From: an uncultured Peptococcaceae bacterium
GTDB lineage: Bacteria; Bacillota; Peptococcia; Peptococcales; Peptococcaceae
NCBI GenBank assembly: GCA_900552455.1
Contig: URZX01000005.1
Coordinates: forward strand, 36,912-100,911
Length of the DNA stretch: 64,000 bases
Direction: 5' to 3'
The translations under genes were made by a program, and so were the position numbers. Below are positions 17,622 to 25,571 of the stretch, piece after piece. Position 1 is the first letter of the stretch; the number at the start of each line of letters is the position of its first letter. The notes under the pieces are model-generated. The model did not search any database. It was not told the origin of the DNA and saw nothing but the letters and a program-made list of their open reading frames with translations.

Positions 17622-17979
17622 ATCACTTGGCGTCAGTGCGGAAGACTATCTTGAAGCCATCTTTGTTCTCGAGCGTCAGCTGGGCGCGGTGCGATCCATC
17701 GACGTGGCGCGTTGGCTGGACGTGAGTAAGCCGAGCGTCTGTCATGCCATGAAAAAGCTCATCGCTGGCGGCTATCTTACGATGGACGTCGAACATTTGC
17801 TTCAGCTCAGCGAAAAAGGCCGCGACATTGCTGCGGCTATTAACGAGCGCCACTGCTTCTTTCGCGATTATCTCATCGCCTGCGGTGTTGATCCCGTTCA
17901 GGCGGAAGAGGATGCGTGCCGCCTGGAGCACGCGCTGAGTGCGGAAAGCTTTGAAAAGTTGAAACAGGCTGCAAGGTGA
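17608..17979 (+). CDS. DtxR/MntR-family metal-dependent regulator (short)
   Basis: 123 residues starting at an ATG inside the end of the ABC gene (14-base overlap). It has SAEDYLEAIFVLERQ, a winged HTH (SIDVARWLDVSKPSVCHAMKKLIAGGY) and a helical dimerisation part with HCFFRDYLIACGVDPVQAEEDACRLEH, the pattern of MntR/DtxR metal-binding domains. The Cys-Gly and Glu-His residues there could bind Fe(II) or Mn(II). It lacks the SH3-like third domain, as MntR does. Being last in the operon, it may give metal-dependent feedback on the transport genes, but no target site was identified. A longer frame extending to 17347 was rejected as out-of-frame shadow of the ABC gene. Confidence 0.85.
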   Translation: MKAYESLGVSAEDYLEAIFVLERQLGAVRSIDVARWLDVSKPSVCHAMKKLIAGGYLTMDVEHLLQLSEKGRDIAAAINERHCFFRDYLIACGVDPVQAEEDACRLEHALSAESFEKLKQAAR

Positions 17980-17999
17980 GTGTCCTGTCGATCCATATA

Positions 18000-18030
18000 A
18001 AATCCCGTCGCAGTGACGGGATTTATTGCG
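18000..18030 (+). terminator. Terminator of the ECF/ABC/dtxR operon
   Basis: The arms AAATCCCGTC and GACGGGATTT around GCAGT form a perfect 10-bp stem, followed by a T-rich stretch. Confidence 0.8.
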
Positions 18031-18111
18031 TTTTGCGCAGGAAAAGATTATAATAAGCAATAGGTAACTGACGGCCAATGCTGGACGATCAAGCACGAAC
18101 GGAGGAACGAC

Positions 18112-18831
18112 ATGCATCCATACTATCAGCAAAACGAAGAAAAGCTTAAAAGACAGATGAACGCTTATCTCATCCTTGTGCGTTTGGAGATCGAGCAGAT
18201 CTTCGGCAAGGCCTATGACGAAGCGTTCGAAGAGATCTGGGGGTATTATCGGGCGCAGATGCTCGAGCGTTGTCCTTACATTGGCGGCGACAGGAGCAGC
18301 GGCACGAAAAATCTCACAGGCTGCCTGTTTTTCATCGCGGTCGGTGTCTGCGGTAAAAACCATGGCCTTTCAACGCATGAATGGGGCCGGCTGGCGACTA
18401 CGATCTACCAGCGCTGGTTTGCAAGGCTGCCGAGATCGCTCATCCGAGCTGCACGTTTTCTCTTCCGGCAGGCGCCGGGGGTGGTAAATATGGCGCTGCG
18501 CCGAAGGGACCGCAGGAATGCGAGGATCGCCCAAAAGCATCCCGGTGGCTTTATCACGGAAACGCTGCCGCCAACGGCCGAGTATTCGCTGATCTATCTC
18601 AGCAAGCGTTGTCCGATCAACGATTTTTGCCGGCGCTATGGCTATATGGAGTATCTGCCGTATATGTGCAACCTTGACTATGTGATGTTTGCTGCCTTTG
18701 AGGTGCCGCTTTATCGCGAGAAAACCTGCGCCAGCGGCGATGGTGTTTGCGATTTCAAGCTTAAACGCAGAGCACCTGTGCCAGATATCTGGCCGCCGCA
18801 CATCCTGGATGACGCGGATCCGCTGAAGTAG
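18112..18831 (+). CDS. L-2-amino-thiazoline-4-carboxylate (ATC) hydrolase-like protein
   Basis: 239 residues. The overall pattern, with C-terminal CNLDYVMFAAFEVPLYREKTC followed by GDGVCDFKLKR, matches the ATC hydrolase family (PF14196). ATC hydrolase opens the thiazoline ring on the bacterial route from ATC to cysteine. Many relatives, however, lie in metal or metallophore transport loci where their substrate is unknown. Thiazoline rings also occur in yersiniabactin-type siderophores, so a role in processing a thiazoline-containing metallophore is an attractive but unproven idea here. GGAGG is placed 6 bases before the ATG. It sits between the ECF/ABC operon and the second AraC/importer operon. 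Confidence 0.75.
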   Translation: MHPYYQQNEEKLKRQMNAYLILVRLEIEQIFGKAYDEAFEEIWGYYRAQMLERCPYIGGDRSSGTKNLTGCLFFIAVGVCGKNHGLSTHEWGRLATTIYQRWFARLPRSLIRAARFLFRQAPGVVNMALRRRDRRNARIAQKHPGGFITETLPPTAEYSLIYLSKRCPINDFCRRYGYMEYLPYMCNLDYVMFAAFEVPLYREKTCASGDGVCDFKLKRRAPVPDIWPPHILDDADPLK

Positions 18832-18933
18832 CACGAGGGCTATGATGATGGACGCAACGCCGAACGGGGCAGCTTAGCCGTGCTTATGCTATGCTCAAAA
18901 TAAACAAGTGCTAATAACGAAGGAGCGATACAC

Positions 18934-19899
18934 ATGTCACCGGAAATTTTTGCAGGCGTCGGCCAGCCTGTGGAGCAATCGCCAGAGCGTACGATTTACG
19001 CCATTAATTGCCAGCCAGCGGACGGCGAGCCGCACGATCTGGCTGGCGGCGTCATGCAGTGCTACCATCTTTTTCCAGGCATCGATCTCGCGTACACACA
19101 GTTTCGCGCAGGGCGCTGCCGGATGCGCGAGCGCGCGTTCAGCGATGTGTTGGAGATCGCCTATTGTCAGGCCGGACGTTTTGAATGCGAGTACAAGCAT
19201 GGGTTTGTGACCTTTCTCGGCGAAGGTGATTTTGCCGTGAGCGTGCTTTCGCCGGAGCAGCAGCCGCCGTCTTTTCCACTGGGCACGTATGATGGCGTGA
19301 CGTTGATCGTCGATCGGGCGCTGACAGGGCCGTGCTCCTGCGGGATTGTCGAAGGCGTATCGATCGACTGGCGGGCGTTGGCGGAAAAATTCTGCAGCGA
19401 TACCTGCTGCTCCGTGGCGCGCGCGCCGGCTGGTTTGCGCCACGTTTTCGAAGAGATCTGGGCGGTGCGGGCGCAGCCACAGCCAGGGTATCTCAGACTG
19501 AAAGCGCTGGAATGTTTCTTCCTGCTGGGCGACTGGCTCCCGGCGGAGCTTTCGGCGGCGAAGTATTATTCGCGGAGCCAGATCGTCAAAGTGAAGCAGC
19601 TGGCAGAGGCGCTCACTTGCGACCTCGACACGCATCCGCCGCTCGCAGCGCTGGCAGCGCAATATGGCATGAGCCTGACGGCGCTCAAGGATTGTTTCAA
19701 GGCCGTGTATGGCAAACCGATCGCCACCTTTCAGCGGGAGTACCGCATGCAAGTGGCAGCGCGCTGGCTCGTGGAAACTGAGCTTTCTGTGGCGGAGATC
19801 GCCGGTCGGCTGGGGTATGAAAATCCCAACAAATTCTCCAGCGCCTTTAAGCGTGTGATCGGTGAAACGCCGAGCGCCTACCGCCGTGCGCGCAGGTAA
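18934..19899 (+). CDS. AraC-family regulator of the Opp/Nik-type importer
   Basis: 321 residues. The N-terminal sensor part includes LAYTQFRAGRCRMRERAFSD and a GDFAVSVL stretch, resembling the cupin-like domains of siderophore-linked AraC regulators. The C-terminal DNA-binding domain has PLAALAAQYGMSLTALKDCF and VAEIAGRLGYENPNKFSSAF, ending FKRVIGETPSAYRR. It lies directly upstream of, and in the same direction as, the five-gene Opp/Nik importer and is inferred to control it. AAGGAG lies 8 bases before the ATG. A terminator separates it from the importer genes. Confidence 0.9.
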   Translation: MSPEIFAGVGQPVEQSPERTIYAINCQPADGEPHDLAGGVMQCYHLFPGIDLAYTQFRAGRCRMRERAFSDVLEIAYCQAGRFECEYKHGFVTFLGEGDFAVSVLSPEQQPPSFPLGTYDGVTLIVDRALTGPCSCGIVEGVSIDWRALAEKFCSDTCCSVARAPAGLRHVFEEIWAVRAQPQPGYLRLKALECFFLLGDWLPAELSAAKYYSRSQIVKVKQLAEALTCDLDTHPPLAALAAQYGMSLTALKDCFKAVYGKPIATFQREYRMQVAARWLVETELSVAEIAGRLGYENPNKFSSAFKRVIGETPSAYRRARR

Positions 19900-19962
19900 T
19901 TGGCTTTTCGGATAGATGAGGGCCTCGTGGAGTGGAAGCGGTGGCTAATTTGGAGTACGATG

Positions 19963-20004
19963 ACCGCAGGGTCAGGAATTTCCTGATCTTGCGGTTTTAT
20001 TTTT
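19963..20004 (+). terminator. Hairpin terminator or attenuator before the importer operon
   Basis: The arms ACCGCAGGGTCAGGAA and TTCCTGATCTTGCGGT, with two mismatches, are followed by TTTTATTTTT. It lies between the araC-type gene and the first permease, only 13 bases from the latter's ATG, so it could act as an attenuator. Confidence 0.8.
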
Positions 20005-20017
20005 AGGAGGCGATGCG

Positions 20018-20977
20018 ATGACCAGAGGCACAAAACGATTTCTGCTCAGCAAAACGCTGGAGATGCTGCTCACGCTGCTCGTTGTGACAGTGCTCTCGTT
20101 TCTGCTCGTGCGGCTGTCGCCGGTCGATCCGGCGGAAGCCTACGCGCGGCGCTCGTTTGCAGCGTTCAGCTATGATGAAGCAGACATGGCGGCGCTGCGT
20201 GCGCGGATGGGGCTTGATCAGCCACTCATTGTTCAATATGGCACCTGGGTGATGGATGCGTTGCATCTTGACTTCGGCGAATCCTTCGTCAGCGGTCAGC
20301 CTGTGTTTGAAAAAGTCACGACGGCCATCGGCATCACTGTGCGCATTGTGCTGCTTTCGGGTGTGCTGCAGGCTGTCGGGATCCTCGCATTGGGGCCGCT
20401 GCTCTATGTGGCGCGCGGTCGTTTCAGCGGCAGGCTACTGCATTTTCTCTGCATTGCCGGTGTGTCGATTCCCTCGTTTTTCTTTGCGAGCAGCTATCTC
20501 GATCTTTTCGCGGTGAAATTCGGGTTCACCTCTGTCGTCGGCAGCACCGGGCTGGTGCGCTATCTGCCGCCGGCGATCTGCATCGCCATTGGCTGCATTG
20601 CCCTCTTTTCGCCGATGCTGGCCGGGCGGCTGAGGCAGGAAATGGCGCAGGACGCCGCTTTTTACGCGCGGGCGCGTGGGCTTTCGGAGCGCATCATCCT
20701 GTTTCGCTATGCACTGCCAGATGCGGTGGCGGCAATTTTGCCAAGTTTTTGTCAGATGCTGGGGCTGTGTATGGCGGGCTCAGCGATTGTCGAGCGGGTG
20801 TTCTCGTTGCCGGGGCTGGGCTATCTCATCATCGACAGCGTGCTCTATCGAGATTCGCCGGTGATCCACGCAACGATCCTTTTTCTCGCTTTTTCGCTGG
20901 TGATTTTTGACATTCTCTCGGATTTGCTGCGGCGCCTTCTGCAGCAAGGCGAGGGCAGAAGGGAGCAGGTAGAGTGA
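20018..20977 (+). CDS. Opp/Nik-family ABC importer permease 1 (NikB-like)
   Basis: 319 residues with about six membrane segments. The N-terminal VVTVLSFLLVRLSPVDPAEA and the cytoplasmic EAA loop (AFYARARGLSERIILFRYALPDA) are those of DppB/NikB permeases. TAGGAGG lies 7 bases before the ATG. The gene ends in a 4-base overlap with the second permease. Systems of this family import peptides, nickel or metal-opine complexes such as staphylopine; the AraC regulator and neighbourhood favour metal-related cargo. Confidence 0.92.
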   Translation: MTRGTKRFLLSKTLEMLLTLLVVTVLSFLLVRLSPVDPAEAYARRSFAAFSYDEADMAALRARMGLDQPLIVQYGTWVMDALHLDFGESFVSGQPVFEKVTTAIGITVRIVLLSGVLQAVGILALGPLLYVARGRFSGRLLHFLCIAGVSIPSFFFASSYLDLFAVKFGFTSVVGSTGLVRYLPPAICIAIGCIALFSPMLAGRLRQEMAQDAAFYARARGLSERIILFRYALPDAVAAILPSFCQMLGLCMAGSAIVERVFSLPGLGYLIIDSVLYRDSPVIHATILFLAFSLVIFDILSDLLRRLLQQGEGRREQVE

Positions 20978-21759
20978 GTAAGAAAATGTGGCGCTATGCG
21001 CTGCCAGTTGTGGTGCTGGGCTTTTTCGCGCTGGGGTTTCTTCTGGCGCCGAACGATCCAACACAGACCCACGCGATGGACAAGTTTCTCCCGCCGAGCC
21101 TGCAATTTCCCTTCGGCACCGACGAATTTGGCCGCTGCGAATTTTCGCGCATCCTTGCCGGTGGACGTACCACGCTTGGCATCGTGCTCGTTGGTTCGGC
21201 GCTGGTGATTGTGCTTGGCCTCTGCTTCGGCATGCTCCTGGCAAAACGCGGCAGCCGTCGCAATCTTTTTGCCGAAAGCCTGCTCAACGCGGTAACGGCG
21301 ATTCCGCCGGTGGCCTATCTGATCATTTTCATCGGCATCTGGGGCAACAGCATTCCGACGATGCTTGTGGCGCTGACTGCTTCGCTGCTCTTACGCATGA
21401 CGCGGCTAGTGAAAACCCTCGTCGAGGTGGAAAGCGAAAAAGCGTATGTGCTCTGCGCGATCTGTTGCGGCGCAGGGCGGCTGCGCATTTTGTTGATGCA
21501 CATTCTGCCGAATATCCTGTGCGATATCGTGCAGTTCAGCTGCCTTTCCTGCGCGGAAATGATCATCGCCATCTCCGGCTTTTCCTTCATCGGGCTTTCT
21601 CTCGGCGACGATGTCATCGACTGGGGCGTGATGCTTTCCGATGCGCGTGCGCTGGCAGGTGCGCATCCGTCGCTATTGTTCTACCCGATGGCCTTCATTT
21701 TTGTGAGTGCGCTGTGTTTCAACGTGCTGGGCAAACTGCTAGAAAGGGGCGATGACTGA
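20974..21759 (+). CDS. Opp/Nik-family ABC importer permease 2 (NikC-like)
   Basis: 261 residues, GTG start overlapping the previous stop (GTGA). It has FPFGTDEFGRCEFSRILAGG, the hallmark 'GTDxxGRD'-like entry of NikC/DppC permeases, and an EAA loop near KAYVLCAICCGAGRLRILL. It pairs with the first permease to form the membrane channel. Confidence 0.92.
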   Translation: MSKKMWRYALPVVVLGFFALGFLLAPNDPTQTHAMDKFLPPSLQFPFGTDEFGRCEFSRILAGGRTTLGIVLVGSALVIVLGLCFGMLLAKRGSRRNLFAESLLNAVTAIPPVAYLIIFIGIWGNSIPTMLVALTASLLLRMTRLVKTLVEVESEKAYVLCAICCGAGRLRILLMHILPNILCDIVQFSCLSCAEMIIAISGFSFIGLSLGDDVIDWGVMLSDARALAGAHPSLLFYPMAFIFVSALCFNVLGKLLERGDD

Positions 21760-22550
21760 TGCTTGAGATCGAAAATTTGTCGGTGGCGGCGAAAAATGGT
21801 CAGACGATCCTGCGGGAGGTTTCGCTCTCTCTCGCACCGGGCGTTTGCCTGGGGCTCACTGGCGCCTCAGGTAGCGGCAAAACGACGCTCATCAGGAGCA
21901 TCCTCGGGTTGGATGAGGGGCTCGTTGTCAAAAGCGGTAGACTGCTGCTTGATGGCGAAAACCTTTTCGCCTGCTCTAGGGCGGAGCGACGCGCGCTCTG
22001 CGGACGAACGATTGGCTTCATCCCGCAGAATCCCATGACCGCTTTTTTTCCACACGCGACCATCGCCCGGCAGATGCAGGAAACGGTCATGCTGCACCAT
22101 TTCTGCGACAAACGCCAGGCGCGGGATATTTGCGCCGACGTCCTGCAGCACGTCCATCTCTCCGACACGGCGCGCGTGCTCGCCGCGCGGCCGAGCGAAC
22201 TTTCCGGCGGCATGCTGCAGCGCGTCGCGATGGCGCTCGTTCTCGCTGTCCAGCCGTGCTATCTGCTGGCGGACGAACCGACGAGCGCGCTCGATGCCGC
22301 CAACCGCGAGCAGCTGCTGGCGCTCTTTGAAGCGTATCGGGCGCACGCCGCCATTCTTCTCGTCAGCCACGACACCGTCTGCTTGTGCAGCCTCTGCGCT
22401 GAGATCGTGGTGATGGAACAGGGCAGAATCAGTGAACGACAGGAAACATCGGCGTTGTTTGCTGCACCGCAGACTGACTGGACAAAACGCTTCGTTCAGG
22501 CTGCGCAGGCGCAGGAGAAAGGAGTAAGTACATGGAAAGTCTGGAGCTGA
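21759..22550 (+). CDS. Opp/Nik-family ABC importer ATPase 1 (NikD-like)
   Basis: 263 residues with Walker A GASGSGKTT, Q loop FIPQNPMTAFFPH, signature LSGGMLQR and Walker B YLLADEPTSALD. The start overlaps the permease stop (TGATG). It forms the ATPase pair with the next gene. The 3' end overlaps the second ATPase gene by 19 bases. Confidence 0.93.
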   Translation: MLEIENLSVAAKNGQTILREVSLSLAPGVCLGLTGASGSGKTTLIRSILGLDEGLVVKSGRLLLDGENLFACSRAERRALCGRTIGFIPQNPMTAFFPHATIARQMQETVMLHHFCDKRQARDICADVLQHVHLSDTARVLAARPSELSGGMLQRVAMALVLAVQPCYLLADEPTSALDAANREQLLALFEAYRAHAAILLVSHDTVCLCSLCAEIVVMEQGRISERQETSALFAAPQTDWTKRFVQAAQAQEKGVSTWKVWS

Positions 22551-23245
22551 GAGCTGTTTCCCGCATCTACACAGATGCGCACGGCGCATCGTTTCGTGCG
22601 CTGGATGCCGTGTCGCTCTCCTGGCGGCAGGGGGACGCCATTGCGATCATGGGCGAAAGCGGCAGCGGAAAAAGCACGCTGGCACGCCTGGCGCTAGGAT
22701 TGGAACGACCAACGAGCGGCAAGGTGTTGATCGATGGAGAGGACACGACTCACTGGCGCTTTTCGCATTGGCGCAAATGGCGGCAATATTTGCAGGCTGT
22801 GTTTCAAGATGCCAGCGGCACGCTCAATCCGGCCTGGTCCTGCCAGCGCAATGTGGAAGAAGCGCTGCGCAATCTTACGCCGCTTTCGCCCGCTGATCGC
22901 AGAGAGCGTGTGCGGCTGCTCATGGCGCGTGTTGGCCTCGACGAGCGCCTGCTTAGGGCGCCGGTCCGTCGCCTTTCCGGCGGTGAACAGCGGCGGCTGG
23001 CGCTGGTGCGCGCCCTGGCTGTGGAACCGGCGTTTCTCATCCTCGACGAAGTTACAGCCGGGCTCGATCTGCTTGCCACCGAGGCGGTGCTTGATTTGCT
23101 TGTTGCCTATCGGCGCACAAACGCCTGCGCGCTGCTTGTGATCACCCACGACGACGCTGTCGCTTCCAGGCTTTGCGACACACGCTACACCATCGCCCGG
23201 GGCCATCTTGGCGTAGCGGAGCGGCGCGTCAGTCAGAATCTATAG
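22532..23245 (+). CDS. Opp/Nik-family ABC importer ATPase 2 (NikE-like)
   Basis: 237 residues, somewhat short for the class because the C-terminal oligopeptide-transporter extension is missing, as in NikE. Walker A is GESGSGKST, Q loop VFQDASGTLNPAW, signature LSGGEQRR and Walker B FLILDEVTAGLD, with a Val after the catalytic Glu. AGGAG lies upstream of the ATG. Confidence 0.93.
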   Translation: MESLELRAVSRIYTDAHGASFRALDAVSLSWRQGDAIAIMGESGSGKSTLARLALGLERPTSGKVLIDGEDTTHWRFSHWRKWRQYLQAVFQDASGTLNPAWSCQRNVEEALRNLTPLSPADRRERVRLLMARVGLDERLLRAPVRRLSGGEQRRLALVRALAVEPAFLILDEVTAGLDLLATEAVLDLLVAYRRTNACALLVITHDDAVASRLCDTRYTIARGHLGVAERRVSQNL

Positions 23246-23267
23246 AAAGATAGAAAGGAAGAAAATC

Positions 23268-24899
23268 ATGAAGAAACATAAGAAATTGATCGCTCTGTCG
23301 ACCATTCTCGCCCTCAGCCTAGGCCTTTTCAGCGGCTGTGGCGGCAGTGGAGAAAGCGGCAGTACCACGGCAGAGAGCGACGAAAAGGTGCTCAACATCG
23401 CGACAATCGGCGAAACGTCCACCCTCTCGCCGCTCTACATGATCGCCGACAACCGCCCAACACAGAAACTCATCTACGAACCCCTCGTAAAATATGTCGA
23501 CGGTGAGATCCAGCCGGTGCTCGCAGAAAGCTGGGAAATGAGCGAGGACGGCACACAGCTCACCTTCCATCTGCGCCAGGGCGTCACCTTCCACGACGGG
23601 GAACCGTTCGACGCTGGGGCCGCCATCGCGAACATCGAAAGCTGGCACAGCAATCCATCCATGGGCTCGTTGCCGGGCGTTGTGAATTATACCAATATCG
23701 AAGCGGTGGACGACTACACCGTGCGGCTCACTTACGACAATCCGTATTTCGCCTACATCAACGACTTCTGCTGGCCGGACGTCTGTACGATGATCTCGCC
23801 GTCGCTCCTGAATGAGGAAGGCGATTATCAGACGGTGAAGGGCTACGCCGGCACCGGTCCATACATTTACGACGAATACACCGCCGGGGAATCCACCACC
23901 TTCGTGCGCAACGACGATTACTGGGGCGAGGTGCCGTATTATGATAAGATTGTCGCGAAATACATTCCCGATAATGCCTCCCGTCTGCAGGCGCTGGAAA
24001 CCGGGGAGATCGATCTGATCTATGGTTCTGCGGAGCTGAGCTACGAGGACTATGAGCAGGCACTCGCCGTAGACGGCATCGAAGGAAAATTTGCTCCGGC
24101 TGGCTCGACGGTGCGCAACATCATTCTCAACTTCAACGGCAACCTGTCTGATCTCAGCGTGCGCCAGGCGCTGGCTTGCGCCATCGATAAGGAAGCCATC
24201 AGCGAAAGCCTGACCAATGGCTACGAGCCGGTGGCCGACACCATTGTTCCGGAAGGCACGCCGTATTCGGACATCAAAGGCACCGAAACCTACAGCTATG
24301 ACACCACCCGCTCCACCGAGCTGCTGGATGCCGCCGGCTGGACGCTGAACGGGGAAACCGGTATCCGTGAGAAAAACGGTCAGCCGCTGCACCTTGTCTT
24401 CACTGTGCCGACCGACGACAGCACCATCGGCGACATTGCGACGCTGATCCAGAGCCAGCTCGCCGAGATTGGCTTCGACGTGGAAATCAAGAGCATGGAA
24501 AAAATGGAATGGTATGCCAGCTACATGGAAACGGATGGCTGGGATATCACCGCCATGACCGCCGGTTTCTTTAACTACGCCATGCCGCAATGCTGGTTCT
24601 CTGCCATGCTTTCGCAGGGTATGCCAGAAGACGTGTCGATTCCGCTTTTGGAAAATGCCGACGCCTTCACAGCCGCGCTCGACACCTTCAAAACCACGAA
24701 CGACGAGCAGCTGCTGCGCGATACCTTCGAACTGCTCATCAATATCGACATTGATCAGGTGCTCGACATCCCGCTGACGCATCAGATGGATATGATCGTC
24801 TACAACACCGATAAAATTTCTGACTACGCATTCAGCAGCGACTACGCTTTTCTTGACGTGAACGACATCACACCGGTTGGTGAAACCGCCAAGAAATAA
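23268..24899 (+). CDS. Opp/Nik-family solute-binding lipoprotein
   Basis: 543 residues. The lipoprotein signal peptide has positively charged MKKHKK, a hydrophobic core and lipobox FSGC with Cys24, followed by a Gly/Ser linker. The rest is a SBP_bac_5 (peptide/nickel) binding protein: KLIYEPLVKYVDGEIQPVLAESW, LTFHLRQGVTFHDGEPF and VRQALACAIDKEAI. It captures the substrate outside the membrane for the preceding transporter genes. It lies 22 bases after the ATPase gene. Sequence alone cannot tell peptide from nickel or metallophore binding. Confidence 0.93.
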   Translation: MKKHKKLIALSTILALSLGLFSGCGGSGESGSTTAESDEKVLNIATIGETSTLSPLYMIADNRPTQKLIYEPLVKYVDGEIQPVLAESWEMSEDGTQLTFHLRQGVTFHDGEPFDAGAAIANIESWHSNPSMGSLPGVVNYTNIEAVDDYTVRLTYDNPYFAYINDFCWPDVCTMISPSLLNEEGDYQTVKGYAGTGPYIYDEYTAGESTTFVRNDDYWGEVPYYDKIVAKYIPDNASRLQALETGEIDLIYGSAELSYEDYEQALAVDGIEGKFAPAGSTVRNIILNFNGNLSDLSVRQALACAIDKEAISESLTNGYEPVADTIVPEGTPYSDIKGTETYSYDTTRSTELLDAAGWTLNGETGIREKNGQPLHLVFTVPTDDSTIGDIATLIQSQLAEIGFDVEIKSMEKMEWYASYMETDGWDITAMTAGFFNYAMPQCWFSAMLSQGMPEDVSIPLLENADAFTAALDTFKTTNDEQLLRDTFELLINIDIDQVLDIPLTHQMDMIVYNTDKISDYAFSSDYAFLDVNDITPVGETAKK

Positions 24900-24940
24900 T
24901 GAAATCGGAAAATATTGCCACTTGCGACACGCGAATGTAA

Positions 24941-24989
24941 AAACGCCCGCAAGTTGCTGAAACCTTTGCGTGTTTCAGCAGCTTGCGGG
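24941..24989. terminator. Terminator between importer operon and acyltransferase pair
   Basis: The 18-base arms CCCGCAAGTTGCTGAAAC and GTTTCAGCAGCTTGCGGG (one mismatch) form a very strong stem. The T run lies on the minus-strand side, so it mainly ends the acyltransferase operon, but it may block both directions. Confidence 0.8.
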
Positions 24990-24998
24990 TATTCTGAT

Positions 24999-25571
24999 TC
25001 ATCGCAGATGAAAGCGGCAGCGGAGCTCGCGCAGGCAATCCTTGCGCAGGAAGAGGATGAAGAGCAGCACGAGGATGAGCGAGAGTGCGGCCATGAGCAC
25101 AAAAGAGGCGCGGATGGGACCGTTTGTGCTCGTGACGCCGGTGAGTGCGCGCGCCAGCGCGACGATGAGCAGCCAGAGAAAGGGAAAAAGATTTTCACGC
25201 TGTCTGCGAAAATCGCTGAAGAAAAGCGCGGCGGAGAGCACGATGCCACAGCAGAGCAGCACGGATGTGGCGACGCCGGCCCAGCCGGGATAGAGCAGGT
25301 CGATGAGAATGAAGAGGATGCTCAGGAGGATGATGGCTTTGATGGTCTGGCTGATGCGGTTGTATTCCAGCAGATCTGGCGAAACGACCATGGTGTGGAG
25401 GGTGAAGAGCCCGATGATGACGATGAGGCACCAAGGCGCGCCGCCGCTGGCGAGATTAGCAATGATGCTGAGGATGACGCAGGTGACGAAGATCCTGTTG
25501 AGAACGTAGGCGAGATGCTGGCGGCGGCGCTGCTTTTTTGTGATCGGTGGATAGAGGGGCTTATTCTCCAT
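24999..25571 (-). CDS. Membrane protein, possibly DUF6320-like
   Basis: 190 residues counted from the ATG at 25571, which has GGAAAGGAG 9 bases upstream. After a short N-terminal stretch (PLYPPITKKQRRR) there are about five to six hydrophobic segments, e.g. ILSIIANLASGGAPWCLIVI and AIILLSILFILIDLLYPG. It ends in a basic, Arg-rich tail. It overlaps the acyltransferase-like gene by 11 bases, so the two products probably work together. The pairing resembles that of DUF6320 membrane proteins with 'alcohol acetyltransferase' genes in other Firmicutes, but the family assignment is from memory. The function is unknown. Confidence 0.6.
   Translation of the reverse strand: MENKPLYPPITKKQRRRQHLAYVLNRIFVTCVILSIIANLASGGAPWCLIVIIGLFTLHTMVVSPDLLEYNRISQTIKAIILLSILFILIDLLYPGWAGVATSVLLCCGIVLSAALFFSDFRRQRENLFPFLWLLIVALARALTGVTSTNGPIRASFVLMAALSLILVLLFILFLRKDCLRELRCRFHLR

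Noticed and set aside
12597..17979. Drug-export operon instead of metal uptake
   Set aside because: Exporter-fold ABC pairs can export drugs, but the ECF system, AraC control and DtxR-like regulator in the same operon make uptake of a metal-related compound more likely. Not excluded.
23319..24782. Minus-strand open frame opposite the solute-binding lipoprotein gene
   Set aside because: The plus-strand gene has signal peptide, lipobox and family motifs; the antisense frame has none.
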